A stretch of DNA of 64,000 nt from Peptococcaceae bacterium (GCA_022797295.1 JAAWKH010000001.1:1-64000); one strand, 5' to 3'. Counted from the first letter of the stretch, positions 33,532 through 42,867 are shown. Translations and numbers: made by a program. The notes: a model not told the origin generated them from the letters alone.

Positions 33532-34167
33532 ATGAGCGTGGCGATTATTGATTACGGAGTGGGCAATTTGTTCTCGTTGGCTAGCTCGTTGCATTATCTA
33601 GGTGTGGAAGCTAAAGTGACGGCTAAGGCTGATGATTTGCAGGCGGCAGACCGTTTGATATTGCCGGGTGTGGGGGCTTTTGGCGACGCTGCGGCTAAGC
33701 TGCGGGAAAGCGGTCTGTTTGAGGTGGTGCGCCAACAGGCGGCGGCCGGCAAGCCGCTGCTGGGTATTTGCCTGGGCATGCAGCTGTTGTTTGATAAAAG
33801 CCTGGAATATGGCGAACACACTGGGTTGGGCCTGATTGGCGGCACAGTGGAGGCATTGCAGCCGGATTTGTCGGCATACGCGTCGACAGAGTCAAGCTTT
33901 GGGCTGAAAGTGCCGCATATCGGTTGGAACAGCCTGCATATTTTGCGGGACGACCCTTTGTTTCGCTATTTTAAGGATGGCGAATATGTCTATTATGTGC
34001 ACAGTTACTACGCCAAAAACTGCGAGGCTGACACATTGGCGGTTTCCGATTATGGCTTGCCGGTAACTGGCGTGGTGCGGCGCGGCTCCGTTTGGGGTAC
34101 GCAGTTTCATCCCGAGAAAAGTGGTGCGGCTGGTTTGCGGCTTCTGCAAGCATTTGCAGAAATATAG
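33532..34167 (+). CDS. hisH: Imidazole glycerol phosphate synthase glutaminase subunit
   Basis: 211 residues, class I glutamine amidotransferase: oxyanion region LPGVGAFGDA, nucleophile Cys80 in LGICLGMQ, and the His-Glu pair in GTQFHPEKSG. It supplies ammonia to HisF. Three bases separate it from hisB, with ATG at 33532. Confidence 0.96.
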   Translation: MSVAIIDYGVGNLFSLASSLHYLGVEAKVTAKADDLQAADRLILPGVGAFGDAAAKLRESGLFEVVRQQAAAGKPLLGICLGMQLLFDKSLEYGEHTGLGLIGGTVEALQPDLSAYASTESSFGLKVPHIGWNSLHILRDDPLFRYFKDGEYVYYVHSYYAKNCEADTLAVSDYGLPVTGVVRRGSVWGTQFHPEKSGAAGLRLLQAFAEI

Positions 34168-34211
34168 GTTGATTTGATAAGCCAAAGTGTTTTGGTAATT
34201 AGGAGGATTTT

Positions 34212-34940
34212 ATGGAGATTTTTCCGGCGATTGATTTATCCGGCGGCCGAGTGGTGCGTCTGACTAAGGGCGATTACAATCAGATGGAGGTTTACGGTGA
34301 TGACCCGGCCGCGGTGGCGCAGGATTTTGAACGCCAAGGGGCGCGTTATCTGCATGTGGTGGATTTAGACGGCGCCAAAGACGGAACGCTGGCCAATTTT
34401 GCAGCGGTGGCGGAGATTGTGCGCAGCTGCGGCTTGCATGTGGAGGTGGGCGGCGGTATCCGCACTGAGGAGCGAATTCAGAAGTATTTGGAGCTGGGCG
34501 TTTGGCGGGTGATTTTGGGCACGGTAGCGGTGCGTGATTTTGCTTTTGTGCAGCGAATGGCCGCTAAATATCCCGGCCAAATTGTGGTTGGCATTGACGC
34601 GCGCGGCGGCCGGGTGGCGGTGGCCGGGTGGCTGGAGGAAACAGAGCTGAAGACGGCGGATTTTTGCCGCCGCTGCTTGAACGCCGGTGTGCAGACGGTG
34701 ATTGTGACGGATATTGACAAGGACGGCGCGTTAGGTGGCACAAACTTGCAACTTTACCGGGAGTTGGCTCAGATTGAGGGCTTGCAGGTGGTGGCCAGCG
34801 GCGGGGTTAGTTTTGCCGATGAGCTGCCGGCTTTGGCGGAAATTGGCGTGGCCGGCGTGATTATTGGCAAGGCGCTTTACTCCGGCCAGCTGAGTTTACC
34901 GGATTGCTTGGCCCAGGCGGCAGGAGGGAAGCGGCTATGA
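34212..34940 (+). CDS. hisA: ProFAR isomerase
   Basis: 242 residues, (beta/alpha)8 barrel. Catalytic Asp in FPAIDLSGGRVVRL, HVVDLDGAKDG, and the second-half Asp in VTDIDKDGALGG. Half-barrel phosphate-binding GGGIR motifs mark the HisA/HisF family. ATG follows AGGAGG; overlaps hisF by 4 bp. Confidence 0.95.
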   Translation: MEIFPAIDLSGGRVVRLTKGDYNQMEVYGDDPAAVAQDFERQGARYLHVVDLDGAKDGTLANFAAVAEIVRSCGLHVEVGGGIRTEERIQKYLELGVWRVILGTVAVRDFAFVQRMAAKYPGQIVVGIDARGGRVAVAGWLEETELKTADFCRRCLNAGVQTVIVTDIDKDGALGGTNLQLYRELAQIEGLQVVASGGVSFADELPALAEIGVAGVIIGKALYSGQLSLPDCLAQAAGGKRL

Positions 34941-35692
34941 TTACCAAACGGTTAATTCCTTGTCTTGATGTGCGCGATGGCCGGGTGGTTAAGGGCCTGA
35001 ATTTTCAGGGTTTGCAGGATGTGGCAGATCCGGTGGAGCTGGCTCGCTTTTACAATGAGGCCGGTGCGGATGAGCTGGTATTTTACGATATAACGGCCAG
35101 CGTTGAGGGGCGCGCGATGTTTGTGGATATTTTGCGGCGAGTGGCGGCGGAAATTTTTATTCCCCTGACGGTTGGCGGCGGCATTCGCAGTCTGGAGGAT
35201 TTTGACCGGGTGTTGAAATGCGGCGCGGACAAGGTGAGTGTGAACAGCGGCGCGATTGCCAATCCCGGGTTGATTGCCGAGGCGGCCCAGAGATATGGCA
35301 ACCAGTGCGTGGTTTTAAGTATGGATGTGAAGCGGGTGAACGGCCGGCTGCATATTTTTGCCAAGGGTGGCCGAGAGGATACCGGCCTGGACGCGCTGGA
35401 ATGGGCGGAGTTTGGCGTGAACAGCGGCGCTGGCGAGCTGGTTGTGAACAGCATTGACACAGATGGGGTTAAACAGGGCTTTGATTTGCCTATGCTGGAC
35501 GCGGTGGCGGCCAGGGTGCAAGTGCCGATTATTGCTAGCGGCGGCGCTGGCAAGGCGGAGGATTTTGTGGAGCTTTTCCAACACTCAGGCATTGACGCGG
35601 GCCTGGCGGCGTCCATTTTTCACCATCGTCAGGTGGAGATTGGTGATTTGAAACGTCGCTTGCAAGAAGCTGGCCTGGAAATGCGACTTTAA
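34937..35692 (+). CDS. hisF: Imidazole glycerol phosphate synthase cyclase subunit
   Basis: 251 residues, (beta/alpha)8 barrel. N-terminal PCLDVRDGRVVKG with the catalytic Asp, GGGIRSLEDF, and VNSIDTDGVKQGFD with the second catalytic Asp. ATG at 34937 follows AGGAGGG and overlaps the hisA stop; a longer upstream frame lies within hisA. Confidence 0.96.
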   Translation: MITKRLIPCLDVRDGRVVKGLNFQGLQDVADPVELARFYNEAGADELVFYDITASVEGRAMFVDILRRVAAEIFIPLTVGGGIRSLEDFDRVLKCGADKVSVNSGAIANPGLIAEAAQRYGNQCVVLSMDVKRVNGRLHIFAKGGREDTGLDALEWAEFGVNSGAGELVVNSIDTDGVKQGFDLPMLDAVAARVQVPIIASGGAGKAEDFVELFQHSGIDAGLAASIFHHRQVEIGDLKRRLQEAGLEMRL

Positions 35693-35713
35693 TTTGAACA
35701 GGAGGTGAGGGCG

Positions 35714-36154
35714 ATGTCGGAAGAAAATATGGTTTATAATATAGCTGGCTGGAGTGTTACCCTGCCTGCTAATTGGCCTTTTTTGGTGGATGCGGAAATG
35801 CAGCCGCCGCAATATATTTACGAGGAGCCCTTTGGCCGGGTGATGGTTTGTTGCTCCTCCTGTGCATTTCACGATATAACAACGGATATGGCTCCTGACG
35901 CGGATACGCTGCAATTCTTTTTTTGCACGGCCTGTGAGCAAATGGGAATGCGGCCGGCCGGTTTGGCGGCTTGGTATCCGCCGGGCTTCGCCACGTTGGC
36001 TTATCGCGGTTTTGCGCGGGATGGCCGGGCGATGGTGGGCTTTGGCATTTGCGCGCCTGGCAGCCTGCTGATGGTTTATTTTTTGGCGGTAAATGAAGAG
36101 GATTGTGCGGAATATTATAAATATGTGCAAATGATTAGGCGTTATGTTGGGTAA
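35714..36154 (+). CDS. Protein of unknown function inside the his operon
   Basis: 146 residues, soluble, no signal peptide. It begins with a 'W-x-V-x-L-P-x-x-W' stretch (GWSVTLPANWPF) and carries five cysteines clustered as CCSSC and CTAC, separated by acidic residues. Such clusters could bind metal, but the spacing matches no motif I know. The beginning recalls small PsbP/DUF1795-like beta-sandwich domains; this is only a resemblance. ATG at 35714 follows AGGAGG. It lies 21 bp after hisF and 33 bp before hisIE, so it should be co-expressed with histidine synthesis. Confidence 0.7.
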   Translation: MSEENMVYNIAGWSVTLPANWPFLVDAEMQPPQYIYEEPFGRVMVCCSSCAFHDITTDMAPDADTLQFFFCTACEQMGMRPAGLAAWYPPGFATLAYRGFARDGRAMVGFGICAPGSLLMVYFLAVNEEDCAEYYKYVQMIRRYVG

Positions 36155-36187
36155 ACGGTTGCGTATTTTGGGGAGGTAAAATAATTT

Positions 36188-36823
36188 ATGGCTTTGAAGT
36201 TTGATGAAAACGGTTTAATACCGGCGATTGTGCAGGATTTTTACACTAAACAGGTGCTGACGCTGGCTTATATGAATGAGGAAAGCCTTGCTATCAGCCT
36301 GGCGGAGCGGCGTTGCTGCTTTTGGTCGCGCAGCCGGCGGCAGCTTTGGCGCAAGGGCGAGGAAAGCGGTAATGTGCAGCATATTGTGAGCATAACTGCT
36401 GATTGTGACGAGGACGCTTTGCTGGTGCAGGTGAGTAAGGAGGGCCCGGCTTGCCACACGGGGCAGGAAAGCTGCTTTTTTAACGGGCTGTTTGTGGATG
36501 AAGCAGTGCAAAGTTTGGGACTGAGCGGTCTTTACGGTTTGCTGCAAGGTCGCCAGCAGCAGCCGCAGGAGGGCAGCTACACCTCATATTTGTTTGCTAA
36601 AGGTTTGGATAAGATTTTGAAAAAAGTGGGCGAGGAGGCCACTGAGGTAATCATTGCGGCCAAAGCGGAGGACCGAGCGGAAACCGTCTACGAGGTGGCA
36701 GATTTGTGCTATCACGTTTTGGTGTTGCTGGTGCAGCTGGGCATTTCGCCAGCGGAAATTGTGGCGGAGTTGGACCGCCGGCATATTATTGACCATAAAG
36801 TGAAGCAGGAGAAAATGGGCTGA
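36188..36823 (+). CDS. hisI: Bifunctional PR-AMP cyclohydrolase / PR-ATP pyrophosphatase
   Basis: 211 residues. HisI part, residues 1-105: [27 protein letters not shown], metal motif DCDEDALL and [10 protein letters not shown]. HisE part, about 115-205: the MazG-like helical domain with [17 protein letters not shown]. It performs steps two and three of the pathway. Its stop overlaps the start of the phosphatase gene. Confidence 0.96.
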   Translation: MALKFDENGLIPAIVQDFYTKQVLTLAYMNEESLAISLAERRCCFWSRSRRQLWRKGEESGNVQHIVSITADCDEDALLVQVSKEGPACHTGQESCFFNGLFVDEAVQSLGLSGLYGLLQGRQQQPQEGSYTSYLFAKGLDKILKKVGEEATEVIIAAKAEDRAETVYEVADLCYHVLVLLVQLGISPAEIVAELDRRHIIDHKVKQEKMG

Positions 36824-37650
36824 TGGCGGCGCAAAAGGGAGCAGGGGCCGGCTTTGTTCACAGCAATGCTCACACGCATACTTCTCTTTGTGACGGCCAA
36901 AATACGCCGGCAGAGATGGCTGCGGCGGCCTGGCAGCTGGGTTTTGAATCGCTAGGCTTTTCCGGTCACAGCTTTTGCCCGGCGGATGGTTATGGTATGG
37001 GGCCGGCAGCGTTGGCGCAGTACCGTCAAGAAGTTTTGGCTTTGCGGGAAGAGTATCGCGGGCGGCTGGCGATTTATCTGGGTCTGGAGCTGGATTCCTT
37101 GAGCGAGCCGCCTGAGGCAGGCCTTTTTGATTATCTGATTGGCAGCGTACACAATTTGGTTGGGCCGTCTGGCCGGGTGTGGCCGATTGACGCTGATTTG
37201 GCGGAAACTCAGGCGGCTATTGCTGATTTTGGCGGTGTGCAGGGGTATGTGCGGGCTTACTTTGCGGCGGTTGATGAAATGCTGGCCGTCCGGCCGGTGC
37301 AGATTGCCGGCCATTTTGATTTGCTTTGTAAATATAATGCTGGCGGGCGTTTGTTTGATGAAAGCAGTCCAGAATATAAAAAAATAGCCGCCGCGGTTTT
37401 GCGGCGACATTGTCGAAATAATAAAGTGATTTTTGAAATTAACACCGGGGCGATGTGCCGCGGTTATTTGCAACGGCCTTATCCAGATTATTGGTTGTGG
37501 GAAATTCTGCGCGAGGAAAAGGCCTGGGTGATGGTAAACAGCGACGCTCATTCTGCCGCCAATTTGGCCTATCAGCTGGCGGAGCAGACGGCGCAGGCCA
37601 AAAATTTTGGCCTGCGGGTGGTTACTCTGCCGGAGCTTCTGGGGGTTTAG
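36823..37650 (+). CDS. hisK: PHP-family histidinol-phosphatase
   Basis: 275 residues. Metal ligands of the PHP fold: NAHTHTSLCDGQN at the N-terminus, GLELDSL, the GSVHN motif, HFDLLCKYN and NSDAHSA. Removes phosphate from histidinol phosphate, completing the set of histidine genes. ATG overlaps the hisIE stop. The 3' end runs 29 bp into the convergent rsmI gene. Confidence 0.88.
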   Translation: MAAQKGAGAGFVHSNAHTHTSLCDGQNTPAEMAAAAWQLGFESLGFSGHSFCPADGYGMGPAALAQYRQEVLALREEYRGRLAIYLGLELDSLSEPPEAGLFDYLIGSVHNLVGPSGRVWPIDADLAETQAAIADFGGVQGYVRAYFAAVDEMLAVRPVQIAGHFDLLCKYNAGGRLFDESSPEYKKIAAAVLRRHCRNNKVIFEINTGAMCRGYLQRPYPDYWLWEILREEKAWVMVNSDAHSAANLAYQLAEQTAQAKNFGLRVVTLPELLGV

Positions 37651-38491
37651 CTGAACCGTTGATTTTTAATGCCAATCCCATTTGATAAACTTCATTAACC
37701 GGCAGTTTATATGTAGCAGCGACCTCTTTGGCCGCTGCTTTATGCTTCATGCCGCCGGCCATCAGACGCGCCAGGTGCTCCTGAACAGCGGCAGGGTCTG
37801 CGTTTGCGGCGGTTTGCTCCGTTTTTGCTCCGGCCAGCACCAGCACAAACTCGCCCTTTGGCTGGCGTTCCTGCCAAAGAGCGCAGATTTCCGCCAGAGT
37901 GCCCCGGTTAATCTCCTGAAACTTTTTGGTTAGTTCCCGGCAAACGGCTATTTGCCGCTCTGGCCCAAATGCCTGCAACATCATTTGAAGGGTGTTTTGC
38001 AGGCGGTGAGGGGCTTCATAAAAAATCAGGGTGCGCTGCTCCTGGTGCAACCCTTGTAAATATGGCAACAGCGCCTGAGTGCGGGGCGGGAAGCCCTCAA
38101 ATGCAAAGCGCTCAGTGGGCAGGCCGCTTAAAATCAGAGCTTGAATTAAAGCGCAGGGGCCGGGCACTGCGTCCACCTCGTATCCCTCTGCAACGGCAGC
38201 GCGTAAAATGGCTGAGCCAGGGTCGCAAATGCCGGGCGTGCCGGCGTCGCTAACCAATGCTACAGTGTGCCCGGCCGCCAACTCAGTCAGCAGACGGCTT
38301 TCTCTTTTTTCCTCATTGTGTTGATAGTAACTTAAAAGCGGTTTTTTCAGGCCCAGATGTTGCAGAAGCAGACCGCTATGCCGGGTGTCCTCGGCCGCTA
38401 CCAAATCAGCCTGTTGCAAGGCTTCGGTTTGCCGGGTGGAAACATCTGCCAAATTACCAATCGGTGTTGCTACCAAAATTAGCTTGCCCAT
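37622..38491 (-). CDS. rsmI: 16S rRNA 2'-O-methyltransferase RsmI
   Basis: 289 residues, tetrapyrrole-methylase fold. VATPIGNLADVS at the N-terminus, AAEDTRHSG, SDAGTPGICDPG and the FEGFPPR stretch are diagnostic. It methylates the ribose of C1402 in 16S rRNA. It is last in the minus-strand yabA-yabB-rsmI string, as in Bacillus. The gene overlaps convergent hisK by 29 bp. Confidence 0.95.
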   Translation of the reverse strand: MGKLILVATPIGNLADVSTRQTEALQQADLVAAEDTRHSGLLLQHLGLKKPLLSYYQHNEEKRESRLLTELAAGHTVALVSDAGTPGICDPGSAILRAAVAEGYEVDAVPGPCALIQALILSGLPTERFAFEGFPPRTQALLPYLQGLHQEQRTLIFYEAPHRLQNTLQMMLQAFGPERQIAVCRELTKKFQEINRGTLAEICALWQERQPKGEFVLVLAGAKTEQTAANADPAAVQEHLARLMAGGMKHKAAAKEVAATYKLPVNEVYQMGLALKINGSAKPPEAPAE

Positions 38492-38514
38492 TTAATCACC
38501 AACTTTTTCAAAAT

Positions 38515-39174
38515 TTAATCTATGGCTTGTTCTGCTTCAATTAGCAGCAATTTTTGTTGTTTTTTCAGCCGCAACAGGCTAAGGTCATTTATTGTTAAAA
38601 GCTGTTCAGCTTCCTGCTGGCGTTGCCACGGCAAAACCATAGCCAGACGGCCGCCAGGCTTCAGCAGCCAACGCGCGCTGGATATTAGTTCCGCCAAAGT
38701 GCCAAAAAGCTCGTTGCGAGCCGCAGCTCGCTCTAAAACAGGGCTTTGCCGGCTGCTGCCGGCCGGCCAGTAGGGCGGGTTGCTTACTAGCAAATCAAAT
38801 GATTGCGGCGCAAAATAAAGCCAGGGAGTGCGCCAATCTCCCTGTAAAAAACAGCAATGTTGGGATAGTTCCGGCAGATGTTTGTTCAGGAGCAGGCTGC
38901 GTTTAGCCAGCTGGACGTTGGTTGCTAGCAGCTCCAGCCCGCAGCATTGAGCTTGTGGATTGAGCGCCCAAAGCAACAAAAGCAGGCCGCCGCTGCCACT
39001 GCCCAAATCACAGACAGTTTGATAGCTGGGGTGTGAGCCCACAAACTTGGCCAATGCTAGCGAATCGCTGGTGAAGCCGAACAAATTTCGTTTTTGTAGC
39101 AGCTTCAAGCCGCGCCAACGTAGGTCAATTATCTGTTCATCATTAATATTTGCTGCGTTTGCTGGTTTGGTCAC
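38515..39174 (-). CDS. TrmN6-like tRNA/N6-adenine methyltransferase (YabB)
   Basis: 219 residues. SAM-binding DLGSGSGGLLLLLWA and the adenine-methylase motif NPPY (VSNPPYWPAG). Homologues modify A37 of tRNA-Val (YfiC/TrmN6) in Escherichia coli; the Bacillus neighbour YabB is the positional match. GTG at 39174 is chosen because GAAGGAG lies upstream and it overlaps the yabA stop as GTGA. Confidence 0.85.
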   Translation of the reverse strand: MTKPANAANINDEQIIDLRWRGLKLLQKRNLFGFTSDSLALAKFVGSHPSYQTVCDLGSGSGGLLLLLWALNPQAQCCGLELLATNVQLAKRSLLLNKHLPELSQHCCFLQGDWRTPWLYFAPQSFDLLVSNPPYWPAGSSRQSPVLERAAARNELFGTLAELISSARWLLKPGGRLAMVLPWQRQQEAEQLLTINDLSLLRLKKQQKLLLIEAEQAID

Positions 39175-39443
39175 AAATTCTCCTTCAAAAAGCTTTGGCA
39201 GAACAAGCATTCTTCGCCATTGCGCCGTTGTGCATAGTAAGTGGCGCAGATGTGATAGCCCTCGTCGTAAAGCTTGGTTAGCTCTTCCAGGCCTTCGCTG
39301 CGGATATTTTCTACACTCAGGCGTTCTAGCAGGCGGGCGTTTTGCACCTCCATAGAATCCACCTTGATGCGTAGCTCTTGCAGCTTGTCCAGCAAATCAT
39401 TCAGCTGGTCCTCCAGCGCCAATATTTCATTCCTCAGAGCCAA
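39171..39443 (-). CDS. yabA: YabA-like replication initiation control protein
   Basis: About 90 residues. An N-terminal coiled coil (LRNEILALEDQLNDLLDKLQ) precedes a C-terminal zinc site GYHICATYYAQRR...CLFC, matching YabA, which tethers DnaA to DnaN to limit initiation. TTG at 39443 lies 9 bases after GGAGGAGG; the ATG at 39452 directly abuts that site. The product is about 20 residues shorter than Bacillus YabA. It overlaps yaaT upstream and trmN6 downstream. Confidence 0.8.
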   Translation of the reverse strand: MALRNEILALEDQLNDLLDKLQELRIKVDSMEVQNARLLERLSVENIRSEGLEELTKLYDEGYHICATYYAQRRNGEECLFCQSFLKENL

Positions 39444-40200
39444 GGTTATCATCCTCCTCCATCTGACGACGGGCTTTTTTGGCGTTTTTTGGGCAATCGG
39501 CACAATTTTTGCCTTTTTTCTCGGCTGGCGTTAAATCATCGTCGTGCTCGGCCAGCTCCCGGTTATCATCATATTCATAATACAGGCAGCACATCAATCG
39601 ACCACACACACCGGATATTTTGGCCGGGTTCAGGGCCAGATTTTGTTTTTTGGCCATTCGGATGGAAACCGGATGAAAATTGTTCAAGAATGACGCGCAG
39701 CAAAGCTCGCGCCCGCAAGTGGAATAGCCCCCAACAATGCGGGCTTCATCGCGCACGCCAACCTGACGCAACTCTATGCGGGTGTGGAAATGGCTGGCCA
39801 GTATCTTAACCAGTTCGCGGAAATCCACCCGATTTTCCGATGAGAAGTAAAAAATCACCTTGCCGCCGTCGAAAGTGTAGCTGACGCGGATAAGCTTCAT
39901 TGGTAAGCCAAGTTTGGCAATCTGTTGCTGGCAGTAGGCAAAAGCCTCCGGTTCCAGCTTTTTCATATTTTCATAGCTTTGTTCATCCTCCGGCGTGGCC
40001 AAGCGCACAACGGCGCGCGGCGGCTGGTTGGCTGGCTGCTCCGGCGCTTGGCTGAGGCAGGGCGTCACCACCGTGCCAAAATCCAGGCCCCAGCTGCTTT
40101 CCACAATCACCTGGTCGCCAAAAGAAAGCTGCAAATCACCGCAGGTGAAGTAAGAGATTTTGCCGGCGCGTTCAAAACGAACGCCTACAACATCAGACAT
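39427..40200 (-). CDS. ricT: PSP1-domain protein (YaaT/RicT-like)
   Basis: 257 residues with the PSP1 domain (about 55-150), FYFSSENRVDFRELVKIL, and the cysteine-rich GGYSTCGRELCCASFL and GRLMCCLYYEY, which in RicT bind Fe-S clusters of the RicAFT complex (RNase Y specificity, phosphorelay). The tail has another CADCPK motif. ATG at 40200 follows AGAGG. Ric partners are not in the window. Confidence 0.9.
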   Translation of the reverse strand: MSDVVGVRFERAGKISYFTCGDLQLSFGDQVIVESSWGLDFGTVVTPCLSQAPEQPANQPPRAVVRLATPEDEQSYENMKKLEPEAFAYCQQQIAKLGLPMKLIRVSYTFDGGKVIFYFSSENRVDFRELVKILASHFHTRIELRQVGVRDEARIVGGYSTCGRELCCASFLNNFHPVSIRMAKKQNLALNPAKISGVCGRLMCCLYYEYDDNRELAEHDDDLTPAEKKGKNCADCPKNAKKARRQMEEDDNLGSEE

Positions 40201-40290
40201 TTTATTTCCTCTTTTCAAATTATCGAATTAATTAAAACCAAGGGATGTTTGCTTAACAAAACACCTTATTCTTTAGCATACCACAAAATA

Positions 40291-40334
40291 AACAAAAGCT
40301 CAAGCCCCAAATTAAATAATCTGAGGCTTGAGCT
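40291..40334 (-). terminator. holB terminator
   Basis: AGCTCAAGCC pairs perfectly with GGCTTGAGCT; on the minus strand the stem is followed by TTTTGTTTATTTT. It separates holB from yaaT transcription. Confidence 0.78.
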
Positions 40335-40357
40335 GTAAATTTTACCAAAAATAGGGT

Positions 40358-41275
40358 TTAGTGAATATTTTTTTGCAGAATATCCCGCATTTGCAAAAAA
40401 AGCACACTCAAAAGCAACGTACCGTTGATGTTGCCATTCACATCACGGCGGGCTTCCTCCACCAGAGCTGCCATTTCCAGAGCTTGCAATTCATTGGCGG
40501 CCAACTTTGGCGCGTTGGGGGTGGGCTCGCCGTGGCGACGGCAGATAGCAGCCGCCGCCAGGTTGCGCAATTCCGCCAGCAATTCCTCTAAAAAGGCGCT
40601 GAACAGCTGTTTCAGGGCCACGCCGGATTGGCGGTCTTCTCGAAAGCTGCGGGCCAGCAGCAGCAACGCCGCGCCGTCTTGTGGCTGGGCCAAAAGCTCA
40701 AACAGGCGGTTACATTTGGCGTGCATTTCCTGTTGAAGCTCCTTGGCGCGGGTTAGCTCGGCCAGGTAAGCGTTGGAATAAACGTTAGTTCCGCCGGCAG
40801 GCAGATTTTCCGGCAGGCGTAGCCAAACCACGCGGGAAAGAATAGTTTCCAACAGACTATCGCCTAAAGGAGCGGTTAAAATCAGAAAAAGGCCGGCGCG
40901 GGGTTCCTCCAAAATTTTTAATAGACTGTTGGCGGCGGCCGGCGGCATAGTGTGCGCTTGATGAATAATGGCCACGCGGCGGCCGCCTTCATAGGCCTCC
41001 AAGCTAGCCAAATATTGCATGGCGCGGGTTTGCTCAATCTTAACGCTGGCGCCTTTGGGCAAAATCAGCTGCAAATCAGGATGGTTGCCGGCCTCAATTT
41101 TGCGGCAGGCTGGGCATTGGCCGCATGGTTGGCCGTTTGCTTGCAGCTGGTGGCAAAGCAGGGCCTTGGCCAGCAAAACGGATTGCTCCAAAGTCTGTTC
41201 TGGTCGGCCGGTTAGCAGCCAGGCGTGGCTAATGCGTCCGGCAGCCATAATGGCGGCTAATTTTTCGTAGAGCAT
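40358..41275 (-). CDS. holB: DNA polymerase III delta' subunit
   Basis: 305 residues. HAWLLTGRPEQTLEQ marks a degenerate P-loop, a zinc site is formed by CGQCPACRKIEAGNHPD, and AANSLLKILEEPRAGLF is the family SRC-like region. It is part of the clamp loader. ATG at 41275 follows AGGAGG; a GTG 12 bases upstream overlaps the binding site. Confidence 0.92.
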   Translation of the reverse strand: MLYEKLAAIMAAGRISHAWLLTGRPEQTLEQSVLLAKALLCHQLQANGQPCGQCPACRKIEAGNHPDLQLILPKGASVKIEQTRAMQYLASLEAYEGGRRVAIIHQAHTMPPAAANSLLKILEEPRAGLFLILTAPLGDSLLETILSRVVWLRLPENLPAGGTNVYSNAYLAELTRAKELQQEMHAKCNRLFELLAQPQDGAALLLLARSFREDRQSGVALKQLFSAFLEELLAELRNLAAAAICRRHGEPTPNAPKLAANELQALEMAALVEEARRDVNGNINGTLLLSVLFLQMRDILQKNIH

Positions 41276-41310
41276 GAGCAAAGGCACCTCCTGTTTATCT
41301 CGCTATATAT

Positions 41311-41339
41311 ATAATAGAATAAAATCTTGCTGAAATCAA
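41311..41339 (-). promoter_or_regulatory. holB promoter
   Basis: On the minus strand TTGATT (complement of 41334-41339), 17 bp, TATTAT (complement of 41311-41316). Confidence 0.6.
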
Positions 41340-41387
41340 GCACAAAATATCGGCTGATTTCGGCAGTAATATGCTTGCTTGATAAGC

Positions 41388-42821
41388 TTAGCTTATCGCC
41401 AATACCGGCAGACAACCGTTTGTTAGGCCTTGTAAGCGGCCGCCTGCTTGTAGTAGGGCCTCAGCTGCTTCAATCAGCCAGGGTTCAATTAGCTCGCCGG
41501 GGCCCAGCCAGGGAATGCCGGGCGGGTAGGGGGTTAGCAGGCCGGCAGCCACGTGGCCAGCTGTTTGAGCCAGCGGCAGCATACGCACCGGTTGGCGCAT
41601 TGTTTCAGCCGGGGTGAAAATCTGCTGTGGTAGCGGCAGATTAGCCGTTGCCAGCCGCACCGGTTTGGCCGGCGTTTGCTGTAAGATAAGGTCGGCCTGT
41701 TGCAGTGCTTTAGTTAAGGCTGGCCAACCGCCGGATTGCCAGCAATCAGCAAAGCTGAGCAACAACAGAACCCAACGCCAATCGGCGAATTCCGGTTCCA
41801 GTCCAGCCTGGCGCAAGGCCTCGGCCAGTTGCCAGCCGCTGTGGCCGGCAGCGCTGTAAAGCAAGGCTTTGCTTTCATCATAGCTAAAGCCGCTGGGCAG
41901 TTCCGCTGGTTGCAACATTTGCAGCACGTTGCATTTTTGTAAGGTTTCCGTTAATATGGCACGCTCTTGTGTCAAGGTTTGCCGGCGTTCTGCTTGTTGG
42001 GCGCACCATTCCGCTCTTGCGGCGTCCAACGAGGCCAGCAGCGGATAAGATGGGCTGCTGGTTTGCAGCATAGTCAGCCAACGTTCAGGTTGTAAATCGT
42101 CCCGGCTGTTGCTTAGCAGCACGGCGGTTTGTCCCAGGCTGCCCATCGTTTTATGCCAGCTTTCAATTACTAAATCCGCGCCTAGCCGGGCTGCCGCTTG
42201 CTCCGGCGCAGTGAAAGGCAGATGTGCGCCGTGCGCCTCGTCAACAATGCTGATAAGCTTATGCTGGCGGCAGACGCTTAAAAGAGCTGCTAAATCTACA
42301 CAAACGCCATAATATGAGGGGTAAACAAAAAAAGCTGCTTTGGCCGCCGGCGTTTGCGCGGCCGCCTGTTGCAGCTGCTTTGGTGTGATACCTAAAGGCA
42401 GCCCGGTTGTTTTATCATATTCAACTGGCAACCAAACGGGCTGGCAGCCCGCCAACGCTAGGCCATTCCAGCAAGCCCGGTGGGCGTTGCGGGGCAGCAA
42501 AATGGAGCAGCCGGGGCTTTGGGCGGTGGCGGCCAAAATGGCGGCCAAAATGCCCACGCTAGCTCCGTTTACCAGCAGATGTGCTTGTTTTGCGCCCACG
42601 GCTTGGGCAAGCAATTCCGCCGCTTGGCGGATGGGGCCCTCCGGTGCGTGTAGGTCGTCTAGCCCTTCGGCCTCGGTGAGATCCCAGGCGGCCAGCTCGC
42701 CCCAATGCTCAAAAAGCGCGTTGGCCTGCGCCTGTCCCTTGTGTCCCGGCATATGCTGGCGGAGGCGTTTTTTCGCTTGATAGGCTTGAATTGCCTGCAC
42801 TAGCGGCGTTCTATGCTGCAT
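41388..42821 (-). CDS. Orn/Lys/Arg decarboxylase-family PLP enzyme (YaaO-like)
   Basis: 477 residues. N-terminal MPGHKGQ, LVNGASVGILAA, IVDEAHGAH and the PLP lysine Lys224 in SWHKTMGSLGQ are hallmarks of fold-III-like amino-acid decarboxylases. It is short, without the N-terminal wing domain, like Bacillus YaaO/SpeA. It probably decarboxylates arginine or lysine for polyamines; the exact substrate is not visible. In Bacillus it also lies near holB. A hairpin GATAAGC-TTA-GCTTATC spans its stop codon. Confidence 0.85.
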   Translation of the reverse strand: MQHRTPLVQAIQAYQAKKRLRQHMPGHKGQAQANALFEHWGELAAWDLTEAEGLDDLHAPEGPIRQAAELLAQAVGAKQAHLLVNGASVGILAAILAATAQSPGCSILLPRNAHRACWNGLALAGCQPVWLPVEYDKTTGLPLGITPKQLQQAAAQTPAAKAAFFVYPSYYGVCVDLAALLSVCRQHKLISIVDEAHGAHLPFTAPEQAAARLGADLVIESWHKTMGSLGQTAVLLSNSRDDLQPERWLTMLQTSSPSYPLLASLDAARAEWCAQQAERRQTLTQERAILTETLQKCNVLQMLQPAELPSGFSYDESKALLYSAAGHSGWQLAEALRQAGLEPEFADWRWVLLLLSFADCWQSGGWPALTKALQQADLILQQTPAKPVRLATANLPLPQQIFTPAETMRQPVRMLPLAQTAGHVAAGLLTPYPPGIPWLGPGELIEPWLIEAAEALLQAGGRLQGLTNGCLPVLAIS

Positions 42822-42867
42822 ATTTGCGGTTTCCTTTGTTAAAATATTAATTATTGCCAGTGTGGTT

